DNA of 33,248 nucleotides from an uncultured Sutterella sp. (lineage in GTDB: Bacteria; Pseudomonadota; Gammaproteobacteria; Burkholderiales; Burkholderiaceae_F): positions 1 through 33,248 of the forward strand of contig CALESB010000010.1 in assembly GCA_937906995.1 (NCBI GenBank), written 5' to 3'. This document shows, piece by piece, positions 15,523 to 24,169 of the stretch. Below the pieces are notes generated by a model. The model saw only the letters and a program-made list of their open reading frames with translations, searched no databases and was not told the DNA's origin. The translations under genes were made by a program, and so were the position numbers. Positions within the stretch are counted from its first letter, which is position 1. Every line of letters starts with the position of its first letter.

Positions 15523-16047
15523 ATGAGTGAAGAAACCCTTAACGAAAAAATGAGTGATCTTTCAGAAGCGATTAATGAATCTCAAGCTAATGCTGTTGGA
15601 ACACCAACATCAAAACAGCACAAAGAACGCATGATCAATTGGCTCAAAGGTAGTCTGGATTGGTTCTTTGATCCTATCAAGATTGCCGGAGTGAACTCCA
15701 CGCTCGACGATGAGTCAACAAATATCACATTCAAAGTTGAATTTAGAGACTTTATGGGCCTTGTACACAGGATCGACATTCAACGCGAAGACATTTATCT
15801 CAGCTGGCCCTCTGTACTGGCTCGCCTTGTTCGACAAGGCTACCGCTACAACGTCTTAGAGGATGGAGAACGATATGTTCGAGCATTTTTAGCCCACGCC
15901 AGCGTCACACAAGAAGCCACAGAAAGGGCTTTAGAACGAAATCAAAAAAAGCAAAAAGCTGGACAAGTCATAGAAGAGGCAACTCAGAAGATGGTTCACA
16001 TGATGAGCAAAGAGCGAATCAATCTCCTGCGTCGCAACTCAAATTAA
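15523..16047 (+). CDS. Small soluble protein, paralogue of the previous gene
   Basis: A 174-aa protein. The ATG at 15523 has GGGAG 8 nt upstream, so upstream in-frame codons from 15475 are not used. Residues about 45-110 form the shared domain, with WFFDPIKIAGV, NITFKVEFRDFMGLVHRIDI, QREDIYLSW and VLARLVRQGYRYN. The remaining 60 residues are a charged helical tail (ERALERNQKKQKAGQVIEE). It ends 35 bp before the giant autotransporter start, so the two genes are probably co-transcribed. Possible roles include handling of the nascent autotransporter or regulation, but nothing in the sequence proves either. Confidence 0.7.
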   Translation: MSEETLNEKMSDLSEAINESQANAVGTPTSKQHKERMINWLKGSLDWFFDPIKIAGVNSTLDDESTNITFKVEFRDFMGLVHRIDIQREDIYLSWPSVLARLVRQGYRYNVLEDGERYVRAFLAHASVTQEATERALERNQKKQKAGQVIEEATQKMVHMMSKERINLLRRNSN

Positions 16048-16082
16048 CCCACAACTTTAACTCTGCTAATAGGACTTTTGAA

Positions 16083-19000
16083 ATGAAAACAAAAAGTACT
16101 AAGTTCACGTTAGCCGCTGTGTCTTTGGCTGTTGCATCAGCCTTTGCACACGCCTCTGATGTGACATTGCAAGAAGCACCTGTCGTTGAAGACGAAGGTA
16201 CTCAAAAGGTTGCAACAAGCAATCCGTTGCTTGTGCAATGGTTCGGTATCTCTGCTCCTCAAATGCGTGCGAGCGCTGATAAAACCATTACGGGCAACGC
16301 CAACAACTCCGGTGGTTTTATGTCAGGTTCTGACCTCACCATTGAGGCCAGTGGTAGCTTAACCAACAATAAGACCATTCAAATTGAAGGCGAAACCTTC
16401 ACGGGCGGTCAAGTCCATGCCACTGGCACCTTAACAAATAAGGGCACGATGAAGGACGATGGTACCGGTACTTGGAAGATTGGTACGTTGGATATTCAGT
16501 CTACGGGTAAGGCTGATATCGGTGATTTGACGACCACGACGGTCAACAATGCCGGTACGATGAAGGTGAAAAAGCACACCGCTAACGGTAACATCACTAA
16601 CTCCGGCACGATGACCATCGAAACGTTGGCAACTAAGGACGGCATTACCTATACGCAAACAGGTGATACCGCCGGTTTGACGGTCACCAACGGTTGGTTC
16701 AATAACTCCACTTTGAATATTCAAGGTGGTAAGTTAGCCCGTAGCGACTTTGGTCACAATACCTTGAATATTTCCGGTACGAACCAAGGTGATTCTGCTC
16801 AAAACAAAACGCTTGTTTCAGCTGACACCTTAACGAGTGATACCACTGTTAACCTTAACAAGGGTGGTACGTTCACGGTTGGTACGATTAACCTCACGAA
16901 CTCACAAAAGACCTTAAACGTCAAGGGCGGTCGTTTAGAAACGAGTTTGGACCAATTCTTCTCTGACGTGAAAAAAGAAGTTCACGACTTGGAAGCAACG
17001 GATCCCAATGATAAGGTCAATCTTGTTGGTAACTATGTTCCGGTGAGCTCTATCGGTGCTTTGAAGGATTCTTTGAAGAACGGTATGAGTGTGACGGGCG
17101 GTACGATTGCCTTCACAGACTCTTCTTTTGGCACGTCAATTGCTAACGATGCTCTCGGTAAGATCAACGCGGCCTACGGCTCCAGTCTCACAGGCGACCA
17201 ATTGGAAATTGCCTTTACAGGTAAGGGTTCCGGCGACTTCACGTTAGACATCGCTAATGCCATCATCAACGATAATCCCTCCACTTATGCTTCCTTCCTT
17301 GGTAACGAATTAAAGAACACGGCAAGTGGCCAAGCTAAGCAAAACTTAGTGGTCGGTACGTTGGGTGCTTTAGGCGATACCTATGGCGTATTGAATGACT
17401 CCATGGGCTTTAAGTACATTGACGGCGCAGAACGCGTTGTCGTCAATAACGGTAAGTCTTTGGTATTGGTCGGTGATGAAACGCAATCCATCGACTTAGT
17501 GAAGTCTGTCGCAGGAACATCTGAAGTGACCGTGAACGGTAACTCCAAGTTGATGTTAGGCTCTTACGGTAAGGCTAAACCTACTAAGGGTCAAATCAAG
17601 ACGGTTTCCTTAGACACGGGTACGTTAAACATCCGTAACGGTGAGTTCACGATCGACACGTTAAAGAACAACGGTAAAACCGCTACGGTTCAAATCGAAG
17701 ACGGCGCTACGTTGACGATGGGTGAAGCCGGTCTTTTGGATACGGGTTCTACGGTCAGCGTTGCCGGTACGTTAGCTGGTACCGCCGCCCTTAAGGGCAC
17801 GACCACTGTGACGGGTAAGGTCAACACGACGGCTTTGACAACGGGTGGTACTTTTACGACGGAAGCTGCTGGTACGCTTAACACAGCAACCCTAACTGTT
17901 GACGGCGGTAACCTTATTAATAAGGGTACGGCAACCGTTTCTGGTACGGGCACGATCAAGACTGGCGCTACGCTTTCCAATGAAAAGACGTTGACGATTG
18001 CTGCCGGTACGATTGGTGGTACGTTAGATACGAAGGCAACAGGTACGACCACACAAAGCGGTGCTTTAACGGTAAGTGCCAACGGTTCTATTAAGAACGC
18101 CGGTATCTTTAATGCCAATGGCAATCTCTCTGTCGCCAAGGACGGTTCTATCACGAATACGGCCAAGGGTGATCAAAGCTTTATTTTCTCCTTTGCTAAG
18201 AGCGTTGCTCATAACATCGCGGGTCTCTTTACGAATAGCGGTGTTGTGAAGTCTGATGCTGCTCAACAAGGTACGTTGACGATTGCTGAAGGTGGTAAGT
18301 TTGACAATACGGCCACCAGTGTGACGAATCTCTACACGGCAAGCCTTGTTGGTGGTGAATTGGCCAATGCCGAAGGCGGTCAAGTCACGATCAAGGACTT
18401 CAACGGTGATAAGGGCACGGTGAAGTCAGCCACAGTTGCCAATAACGGCACGATGAACATCGAGCAATTCACGTTGACCGATGGTGCCATCACCGGTACG
18501 GGGACGTTGGATTTGGGCCATGGCAATGTGAGCTCTTTACAAACAAGCCAAGTGGGCGCTCAAGGCTCTATCGCACAAGGCACGTTGTTGGTGAAGACCG
18601 CTAAGTTGAACTCTGCCGGTACGATTGACGTTGATAACCTTCAAACAAATAAGGGCGTTGTTACTTCTGGTACGTTTTCCGCTGATAACGTCACTCTTGG
18701 TGACGGCTTTACGATTGAAGCCGGTCATACGACCTTCGGAACGGTGACGGTTGACGCTAACCGAGACATTACCAATAAGGGCACGTTTGATGTGACGGGT
18801 GTCTTTACAGGCGCTCAAGCCAAGTTGATCAATAATGGCGCCTCTGCCCAAATGAACATCAAGGGCGCAACGGCTAACCTCGATACGATCACCAACACGG
18901 ACGGTACGTTAACGGTTGCAGCCACTACGACACTTAAGACCTTAACCAACGCTGACCAAGCCACTATCACGGGCAAGTTGGTTGCACAAACGCTCAATAA

Positions 19001-22000
19001 CAATACCAACGGTAATCTCACGATGGCCGATGGTGCGGTTAAGTCTTTCAAGAACCAAGCAACGGCTTCTGCTAGCGGTGCAGTTGAAGTGGCTCAAATT
19101 GTTCAAGGCGCTGATGCTACGGTTACGTTCAATGACGCTTTGAAGATTACGAAGAACTCCACATTAGGCGGTTGGTCTAATGGTGCTATGTCTACCAACG
19201 ACGGTACGATCGTTGCTAAGGGCAATGTCACGTTCGACTCTTCAACGTTTACTAATAACAAGGCATTTACAGCAGAGAAGGACTTCGCTATCAACGGTAC
19301 GTTCAAAAACGATGTTGCTGGTTCGACCTTAAATGCTGCAACGGCTACCTTGGGCGCTGGTGAAGGTAAGCTTTACAACTCCGGTACGGCCACCATCGGA
19401 ACGTTGACGATGGCTTCTACGGGTGCAACTTTGAAGTCTCAACTCTTCGGCATGGCAGGTTCTAAGACGGCCTTGACCACGTTGAACATGGACGCTAAGA
19501 GCGAAATTCAAAACGAAGGTGCTTTGACGGTTGCAAATTTGGCTAAGGCTACCGACGTTAAGTACACGCAAAAGGGTAACGGCTCTATCAAGGTCACCAC
19601 AGGCTGGTTCGAAGGCTCTGAGCTTCGTATCGAAGGTGGTGTAATCGACACCAAGGACATCTCCACGGGCAAACTCGGAGCCAACACTTACATCGTTAAG
19701 GGAACGGCAGCACCTTCCTTCCCGGAAAACGGCTCTCAAGATACCTCTTGGCAAGATGGTCAAACGAAGATCATCGCTGATGAGTTGACCTCAGAAACCA
19801 CGATGACGCTCGAACAAGGCGGTCTTTTGGATGTGAACAGCATCAAGTTGACAGCCGGTAAGACGTTGAATTTGGCAGGCGGTACGATTGTCACCTCCTT
19901 GTCCAACTTCTTCGACGGTGTTTCTACGTCTGTTGTTGGTTTGGAAGCTATGGATGAATCCGGTCACGTTGACATTGAAACGACAGTCTTGGCTTCCACG
20001 GGTGTGAAGAACTTCAAGGATCAAGTCGCTGCCAATATGAACCTTAACATTGGTCATATTGCCTTCGACAACCAATTCTTCTCCGCTTCTTTGGTTAACG
20101 ACGTTACCCAAAAGATGGGTAAGGACTACAAGAACGTGACGGTTCACTTCACCGGCACGATGGACAAGGTCTTTACGCTTGACATCGCCCAAAGTTTGGT
20201 TGATGAACAACCGCTTGAAAGCCCGATTCGTAATCCAGGTGTTGTCTTTGATACGACGACGCTCTATGCCCAATCTTCTGATGGTCAAGTGACTACCCTC
20301 GAAGTGGGCGGCACCGACGCTAAGAAGGGTCTGACGACCTCTATGGGCTTCCAAAATGTTGAATACGCTACGGGCGCCAACATTCATGGTGGTAAAGAAT
20401 TGGCTTTGGTTGGTTGGACAGATAACCAAAAGCAAGACACGAACTTGTTTGCTGGCAACACCGCTGACTCCACCATTGCTGTCACGGGCGCAGGCTCCAA
20501 GTTCACGATGGGTTCTGACGGTTTGGCAGTCAAGACTTACGGCTCTGTCGGTACGGTAACGTTGGCTGATACGGGCAGTGCTGTTGTCAAGAACGGTACG
20601 TTCAAGATTGCCAAGATTGAAGCTCAAAACGGTACGCTCGACGTGAAGGCCTCCGGTGAAGCCAACGTTGCTGACATGGCATTAACCGCTACGGGTAAGG
20701 TTTCCAACAACGGTCACTTGATTCTCAACGCCTTCTCTGACGTTGTGGGTTCTACGATCGAAAACGTGGGTAACTTGACGGCGAAGGTCGCTAATACCTT
20801 GAAGGGTACGATGACGAACACCGGCGTGGCCAAGTACGAAGCAGGCCTTACGGTGGCAGGTTCCTTTACGAACGGCTCCGCCGCAGCTGCCAAGTTGGAT
20901 GCATTCACTGCCGGTACGCAAACGACGGACTTGACGGTTCAAGAGGGTGGTTCTTTCGTTAACCACAATGTGTTGATCGCAACGGGTGACGTCAATGTGA
21001 CGGGTAACAATGCGCTCCGCGGTGAAGCTAATTCCATTACCCGCATTGATGGTACGTTGACCATCAATGGCGGTGCTGTCTCTTCACTTGCCGGTAGCGA
21101 TGTGAACGGTGTCCGTAATGAAGGTACGATGAAGGTTGGCACGATCGACATTCAATCCGGTGAACTCCGTAACTGGAAGGACGGTATCCTCCAAGGGACG
21201 AGCTTGAACATCGCTGCTTCCGGTACCTTAACTAATGCCGGTACCACTTTGGTCGACACGATGACGGCCAACGGTACGTTACGTAACGTTGGTACGCTGG
21301 TTTTGGGTCAAGGGACGGTGAGCGACTTCTTAGCCAACGGCGCCAATATCCAAATTAAAAAACAACTCACGGTGGCTCAAGGGGCAACGCTTGAAAACAA
21401 GGTCACCACGAAGGATGTTGACGGCGGTATGTTCGGCGAAGGCGAATTGCTTTTGACGGCAGACTCGACGTTCAACAACATGGCCATGTTCGCGATGAAC
21501 AAGGTCACGGTCGAAGACGGTGCTAAGGCTATCAACACGAATACCTTTAAGGCTAATGACGTAACGATCAAGGGCAATACCATTAATGGCGATATGCTCG
21601 ACGGTCAATACGTTGATGGTAAGACGATTGCCGCTAAGGTTACGATGGATGGCGGTAAGTTGACCAACCGTGGCACTTACACGGCTCAAAACCTCGTCTT
21701 TGGTAACGGTACGGTTGAAGCCTTGGGTGGTACGTTTGAAACGGCTGCTGTTGAATTTGGTAAGGACGGTGTCTTTAAGGTCGCCACGGACGGCTCTAAC
21801 GGTGAAGCCAAGGCTTATCTCGAAATGGCCAACGGTGCCAAGATTGACGGTCAAGTGATCGTTGAAAAGGGCTCCATGACCTTTGGTAGTAAGGCCTCCT
21901 TCGACAAGACCACGACAGACGCTATCGCAGACATCAAGCGCGGTGCCACGTTATTCGTCGGTGCTAACAACATCACGGTTAACGGCAAGCTTGCTGTTGG

Positions 22001-23465
22001 TACGGGCTCTGAAAACAAGGTCGCTTCTATGGCTGATGGCGACATGTGGTTCGGTGGTGACTCTTTGTTAGTTTTGGATACGTCCAAGATCAACGAAGAA
22101 GTCGGTGCTTTCTTGGGTAACGGTACGAATAGCTCCTTGTCTGTTGAAGACGGTGCCAAGATTCACTTTGCTCAAGCCTCTTGGGGTAAGCATTACATTG
22201 CCAAGAATGTTGACACGGAACACGTCAGTGACAAGGCATGGGTCGATGATTTGATCACGAGCTCTGGTCTCAACAAGGACGCTAACTATGTGATCGACGC
22301 CGATAAGGACGGCATCTTTGTGACGGTTGGTTCTAACAACATCCAAGATGCAATGCCCAACATCGTTATGCCGAATATCGTCAATGCTGTGATGGCAAGT
22401 TCTGATCGCCACAACGTCAAGACGGGCACGATCGGTGCGATCGCTTCCGCTCTTGAATTAGAACAAGGCGCAGATGACGTCATCAACTCCATGGCTGGTA
22501 TCGGTTACGCCGCTCAAACGCTCCGTATGGCTACGAGCCACGCCGATCGCGTCTCTAACGCTACGGAACGTCATTTGTCCTTCGAAGACTACGGCTTCAA
22601 TGATGGCCAATTGGTCGCTCACGATGCACCGGTCTTCTGGGCTGATGCTTTGATTAGCCAAACGAAGACGGACGGCGCTCAAGTTGCCGGCAACCTCGAT
22701 ACCGACGGTAAGGTCACAAGTGGTGGCTTCATCTTCGGTACGGACGTTATCTCTGTCGACAAGGGCTTGCGCTTCGGTGCTTCTATGGCCTTCCAACGCG
22801 GTGATGTGAAGACCGAAGGTCTCACGACGAAGACTACGAACGACGTTGACACCTATGGCTTTAACGCTTACGGTGCTTACACGGTCGGTAACTTCAACTT
22901 CATCGGTAACGTTGGTTACGCTCACTCTAAGAACGACATCGAACAAAGTCTCGATGTCACGAAGATGGGCAAGTCTACGGCTGATGTGAAGGCAAACATC
23001 TACACGGCTGGCTTACGCGCTGAGGCTATGTATGGTGTTGGCGATCTTCAAATCATCCCGCACTTGGGCGTTCGTTTGACGCATATCGACCAAGACGGTT
23101 ACACGGCTAAGGTTGGTGGCGCAGACGCCTTCAAGTACGACGCTGAAAAGAACACCTTGGTTCAAATGCCGATCGGTGTGACCTTGCGCAATACGACGGC
23201 TGTTGGCGGTTGGGCTCTTAACAACACGTTAGACCTCTCCGTTATTCCGACGATGGGTGATAAGGACAGCGATACGAAGGTCAAGGCTATGGGTGTCTCC
23301 GACACGTTTAGCTCCAACTTTGCTGATGATGTGAAGGGTGAAGCTCGCTTGGGTATCCAAGCTCAAAAGGGCAACTTCACGTTCGGTGCTGAGTACGGCT
23401 TTGGTACGTCTGATACGACGAAGGCTGAACACAGTGTCTCTGTCAAGGCTCGTTACGCCTTTTAA
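16083..23465 (+). CDS. Giant autotransporter adhesin (type Va), 2460 aa
   Basis: A secreted outer-membrane protein. The signal peptide is MKTKSTKFTLAAVSLAVASA, with cleavage after AHA near residue 24. The passenger (about 60-2100) consists of short Gly/Thr/Asn-rich repeats such as GTLTNKGT and NNGTMNIE, typical of a right-handed beta-helix. A module of about 265 residues occurs twice (about 204-466 and 1174-1445), each from a WF(N/E)(N/G)S segment to a GK(S/E)L(V/A)LVG segment. A pre-barrel part (HYIAKNVD near 2040) leads to a beta-barrel of about 275 residues (from APVFWADALIS near 2183) ending in YAF, the usual C-terminal aromatic. AGGA lies 8 nt before the ATG. Codons strongly favour GGT, ACG and AAG, unlike the AT-rich backbone, which suggests high expression or separate origin. 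Adhesion or biofilm is the expected role. Confidence 0.9.
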   Translation: MKTKSTKFTLAAVSLAVASAFAHASDVTLQEAPVVEDEGTQKVATSNPLLVQWFGISAPQMRASADKTITGNANNSGGFMSGSDLTIEASGSLTNNKTIQIEGETFTGGQVHATGTLTNKGTMKDDGTGTWKIGTLDIQSTGKADIGDLTTTTVNNAGTMKVKKHTANGNITNSGTMTIETLATKDGITYTQTGDTAGLTVTNGWFNNSTLNIQGGKLARSDFGHNTLNISGTNQGDSAQNKTLVSADTLTSDTTVNLNKGGTFTVGTINLTNSQKTLNVKGGRLETSLDQFFSDVKKEVHDLEATDPNDKVNLVGNYVPVSSIGALKDSLKNGMSVTGGTIAFTDSSFGTSIANDALGKINAAYGSSLTGDQLEIAFTGKGSGDFTLDIANAIINDNPSTYASFLGNELKNTASGQAKQNLVVGTLGALGDTYGVLNDSMGFKYIDGAERVVVNNGKSLVLVGDETQSIDLVKSVAGTSEVTVNGNSKLMLGSYGKAKPTKGQIKTVSLDTGTLNIRNGEFTIDTLKNNGKTATVQIEDGATLTMGEAGLLDTGSTVSVAGTLAGTAALKGTTTVTGKVNTTALTTGGTFTTEAAGTLNTATLTVDGGNLINKGTATVSGTGTIKTGATLSNEKTLTIAAGTIGGTLDTKATGTTTQSGALTVSANGSIKNAGIFNANGNLSVAKDGSITNTAKGDQSFIFSFAKSVAHNIAGLFTNSGVVKSDAAQQGTLTIAEGGKFDNTATSVTNLYTASLVGGELANAEGGQVTIKDFNGDKGTVKSATVANNGTMNIEQFTLTDGAITGTGTLDLGHGNVSSLQTSQVGAQGSIAQGTLLVKTAKLNSAGTIDVDNLQTNKGVVTSGTFSADNVTLGDGFTIEAGHTTFGTVTVDANRDITNKGTFDVTGVFTGAQAKLINNGASAQMNIKGATANLDTITNTDGTLTVAATTTLKTLTNADQATITGKLVAQTLNNNTNGNLTMADGAVKSFKNQATASASGAVEVAQIVQGADATVTFNDALKITKNSTLGGWSNGAMSTNDGTIVAKGNVTFDSSTFTNNKAFTAEKDFAINGTFKNDVAGSTLNAATATLGAGEGKLYNSGTATIGTLTMASTGATLKSQLFGMAGSKTALTTLNMDAKSEIQNEGALTVANLAKATDVKYTQKGNGSIKVTTGWFEGSELRIEGGVIDTKDISTGKLGANTYIVKGTAAPSFPENGSQDTSWQDGQTKIIADELTSETTMTLEQGGLLDVNSIKLTAGKTLNLAGGTIVTSLSNFFDGVSTSVVGLEAMDESGHVDIETTVLASTGVKNFKDQVAANMNLNIGHIAFDNQFFSASLVNDVTQKMGKDYKNVTVHFTGTMDKVFTLDIAQSLVDEQPLESPIRNPGVVFDTTTLYAQSSDGQVTTLEVGGTDAKKGLTTSMGFQNVEYATGANIHGGKELALVGWTDNQKQDTNLFAGNTADSTIAVTGAGSKFTMGSDGLAVKTYGSVGTVTLADTGSAVVKNGTFKIAKIEAQNGTLDVKASGEANVADMALTATGKVSNNGHLILNAFSDVVGSTIENVGNLTAKVANTLKGTMTNTGVAKYEAGLTVAGSFTNGSAAAAKLDAFTAGTQTTDLTVQEGGSFVNHNVLIATGDVNVTGNNALRGEANSITRIDGTLTINGGAVSSLAGSDVNGVRNEGTMKVGTIDIQSGELRNWKDGILQGTSLNIAASGTLTNAGTTLVDTMTANGTLRNVGTLVLGQGTVSDFLANGANIQIKKQLTVAQGATLENKVTTKDVDGGMFGEGELLLTADSTFNNMAMFAMNKVTVEDGAKAINTNTFKANDVTIKGNTINGDMLDGQYVDGKTIAAKVTMDGGKLTNRGTYTAQNLVFGNGTVEALGGTFETAAVEFGKDGVFKVATDGSNGEAKAYLEMANGAKIDGQVIVEKGSMTFGSKASFDKTTTDAIADIKRGATLFVGANNITVNGKLAVGTGSENKVASMADGDMWFGGDSLLVLDTSKINEEVGAFLGNGTNSSLSVEDGAKIHFAQASWGKHYIAKNVDTEHVSDKAWVDDLITSSGLNKDANYVIDADKDGIFVTVGSNNIQDAMPNIVMPNIVNAVMASSDRHNVKTGTIGAIASALELEQGADDVINSMAGIGYAAQTLRMATSHADRVSNATERHLSFEDYGFNDGQLVAHDAPVFWADALISQTKTDGAQVAGNLDTDGKVTSGGFIFGTDVISVDKGLRFGASMAFQRGDVKTEGLTTKTTNDVDTYGFNAYGAYTVGNFNFIGNVGYAHSKNDIEQSLDVTKMGKSTADVKANIYTAGLRAEAMYGVGDLQIIPHLGVRLTHIDQDGYTAKVGGADAFKYDAEKNTLVQMPIGVTLRNTTAVGGWALNNTLDLSVIPTMGDKDSDTKVKAMGVSDTFSSNFADDVKGEARLGIQAQKGNFTFGAEYGFGTSDTTKAEHSVSVKARYAF
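16690..17480 (+). repeat. Autotransporter passenger module, copy A
   Basis: This region codes for residues about 204-466 and is similar to 19603-20412. Shared landmarks in order are WFNNSTLNIQGG, SADTLTSDTTVNLNKGG, NVKGGRLETSLDQFF, IAFTDSSFGTSIANDALGK, FTGKGSGDFTLDIA, DSMGFKYIDGAE and GKSLVLVG. The copies are divergent, so the duplication is old. Confidence 0.75.
19603..20412 (+). repeat. Autotransporter passenger module, copy B
   Basis: This region codes for residues about 1174-1443 and matches copy A by the landmarks WFEGSELRIEGG, IADELTSETTMTLEQGG, NLAGGTIVTSLSNFF, IAFDNQFFSASLVNDVTQK, FTGTMDKVFTLDIA, TSMGFQNVEYATGA and GKELALVG. Confidence 0.75.
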
Positions 23466-23477
23466 TTAAGTAACTAA

Positions 23478-23521
23478 GGGACTAGGGGAACATGTCATAT
23501 GTTCCCTGACGTCCCTTTTTT
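23478..23521 (+). terminator. Strong terminator after the giant autotransporter
   Basis: The outer stem GGGAC (23478-23482)/GTCCC (23511-23515) encloses the inner stem GGGAACAT (23486-23493)/ATGTTCCC (23499-23506). Six T follow. Confidence 0.85.
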
Positions 23522-23595
23522 CATAGAGGTTTGAGGTTATCGAGCTTCTATGAAAGACAAATAAATTGAACTTTCCTTGTTAAGGAATCTAAAAC
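23519..23595 (+). promoter_or_regulatory. Leader and possible promoter of the second autotransporter unit
   Basis: A 9-bp inverted repeat, TTTCATAGA (23519-23527) and TCTATGAAA (23547-23555), is followed by TTGAAC (23566-23571) and TAAAAC (23590-23595), 18 bp apart. A palindrome TTCCTT-GTT-AAGGAA (23573-23587) sits between the boxes. This looks like a moderate promoter with an operator in its spacer. Confidence 0.4.
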
Positions 23596-23620
23596 TATTT
23601 CAACATTTTTGGAGTCAAAA

Positions 23621-24166
23621 ATGCCATTAGAAAAGACTACCGGACTGGGATCTCAACCTCCCTTATTGTTTAATCCATGTATTCACTTAGATGAAGAAGA
23701 GATACTGTGTTTAGATGAATTTAAAGTCTGTCGCTGGATGTGCAAATTTCTACAAATGGATGAAAAAGCACAACGCCTTGGCATTTTTTATATTCGCACC
23801 TTTGATGATCGTAGGTTGTTTGTAGCTTTTTCAGACGAAAAGCTTCATGAAGCCAATCGAGCATTTCATTGGTGTGCTCTTTCGTCCGCAGATATAAAGA
23901 TTGATATTCCCACTCTTGACGAAGCGCTAAGAAAGTTTGAAGCCTTTCGCCCCGTGAACTTTGATGCGCCTTTTAATTTAAAGAATTTCATGGCCACAAG
24001 TGACCAAATGAACAAACTTTCAAGGGTATTGAGTGAGTGCTATGACTGGCAGTCTGAGTCTCTCTTGGTTGTACCCGATAAAGAAGCCTTTGAAGAAGTT
24101 GTGCGCAATGTCATTGCAGATCACGCACAAGTTATGAATCCATATAGTCAATCTGAAGGACTGTAA
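23621..24166 (+). CDS. Small soluble protein preceding the second autotransporter
   Basis: A 181-aa protein starting at the ATG at 23621, with GGAG 6 nt upstream; a TTG at 23609 is in frame but not supported. I do not recognise it. Residues about 30-75 (FKVCRWMCKFLQM, RLGIFYIRTFDDRRLFVAFSDEKLHEAN) have a strand pattern like the compact domain of the two small proteins before the first autotransporter, but the likeness is weak. The C-terminal half is helical and acidic. It has no signal peptide. It ends 3 bp before the autotransporter ATG and is surely co-transcribed with it. Confidence 0.65.
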   Translation: MPLEKTTGLGSQPPLLFNPCIHLDEEEILCLDEFKVCRWMCKFLQMDEKAQRLGIFYIRTFDDRRLFVAFSDEKLHEANRAFHWCALSSADIKIDIPTLDEALRKFEAFRPVNFDAPFNLKNFMATSDQMNKLSRVLSECYDWQSESLLVVPDKEAFEEVVRNVIADHAQVMNPYSQSEGL

Positions 24167-24169
24167 ATT

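Noticed and set aside
19791..20627. Minus-strand open frame of 278 codons inside the giant autotransporter
   Set aside because: Like several others in 16431-23432, it is a shadow caused by the biased codons of the plus-strand gene. It has no domain or ribosome site.
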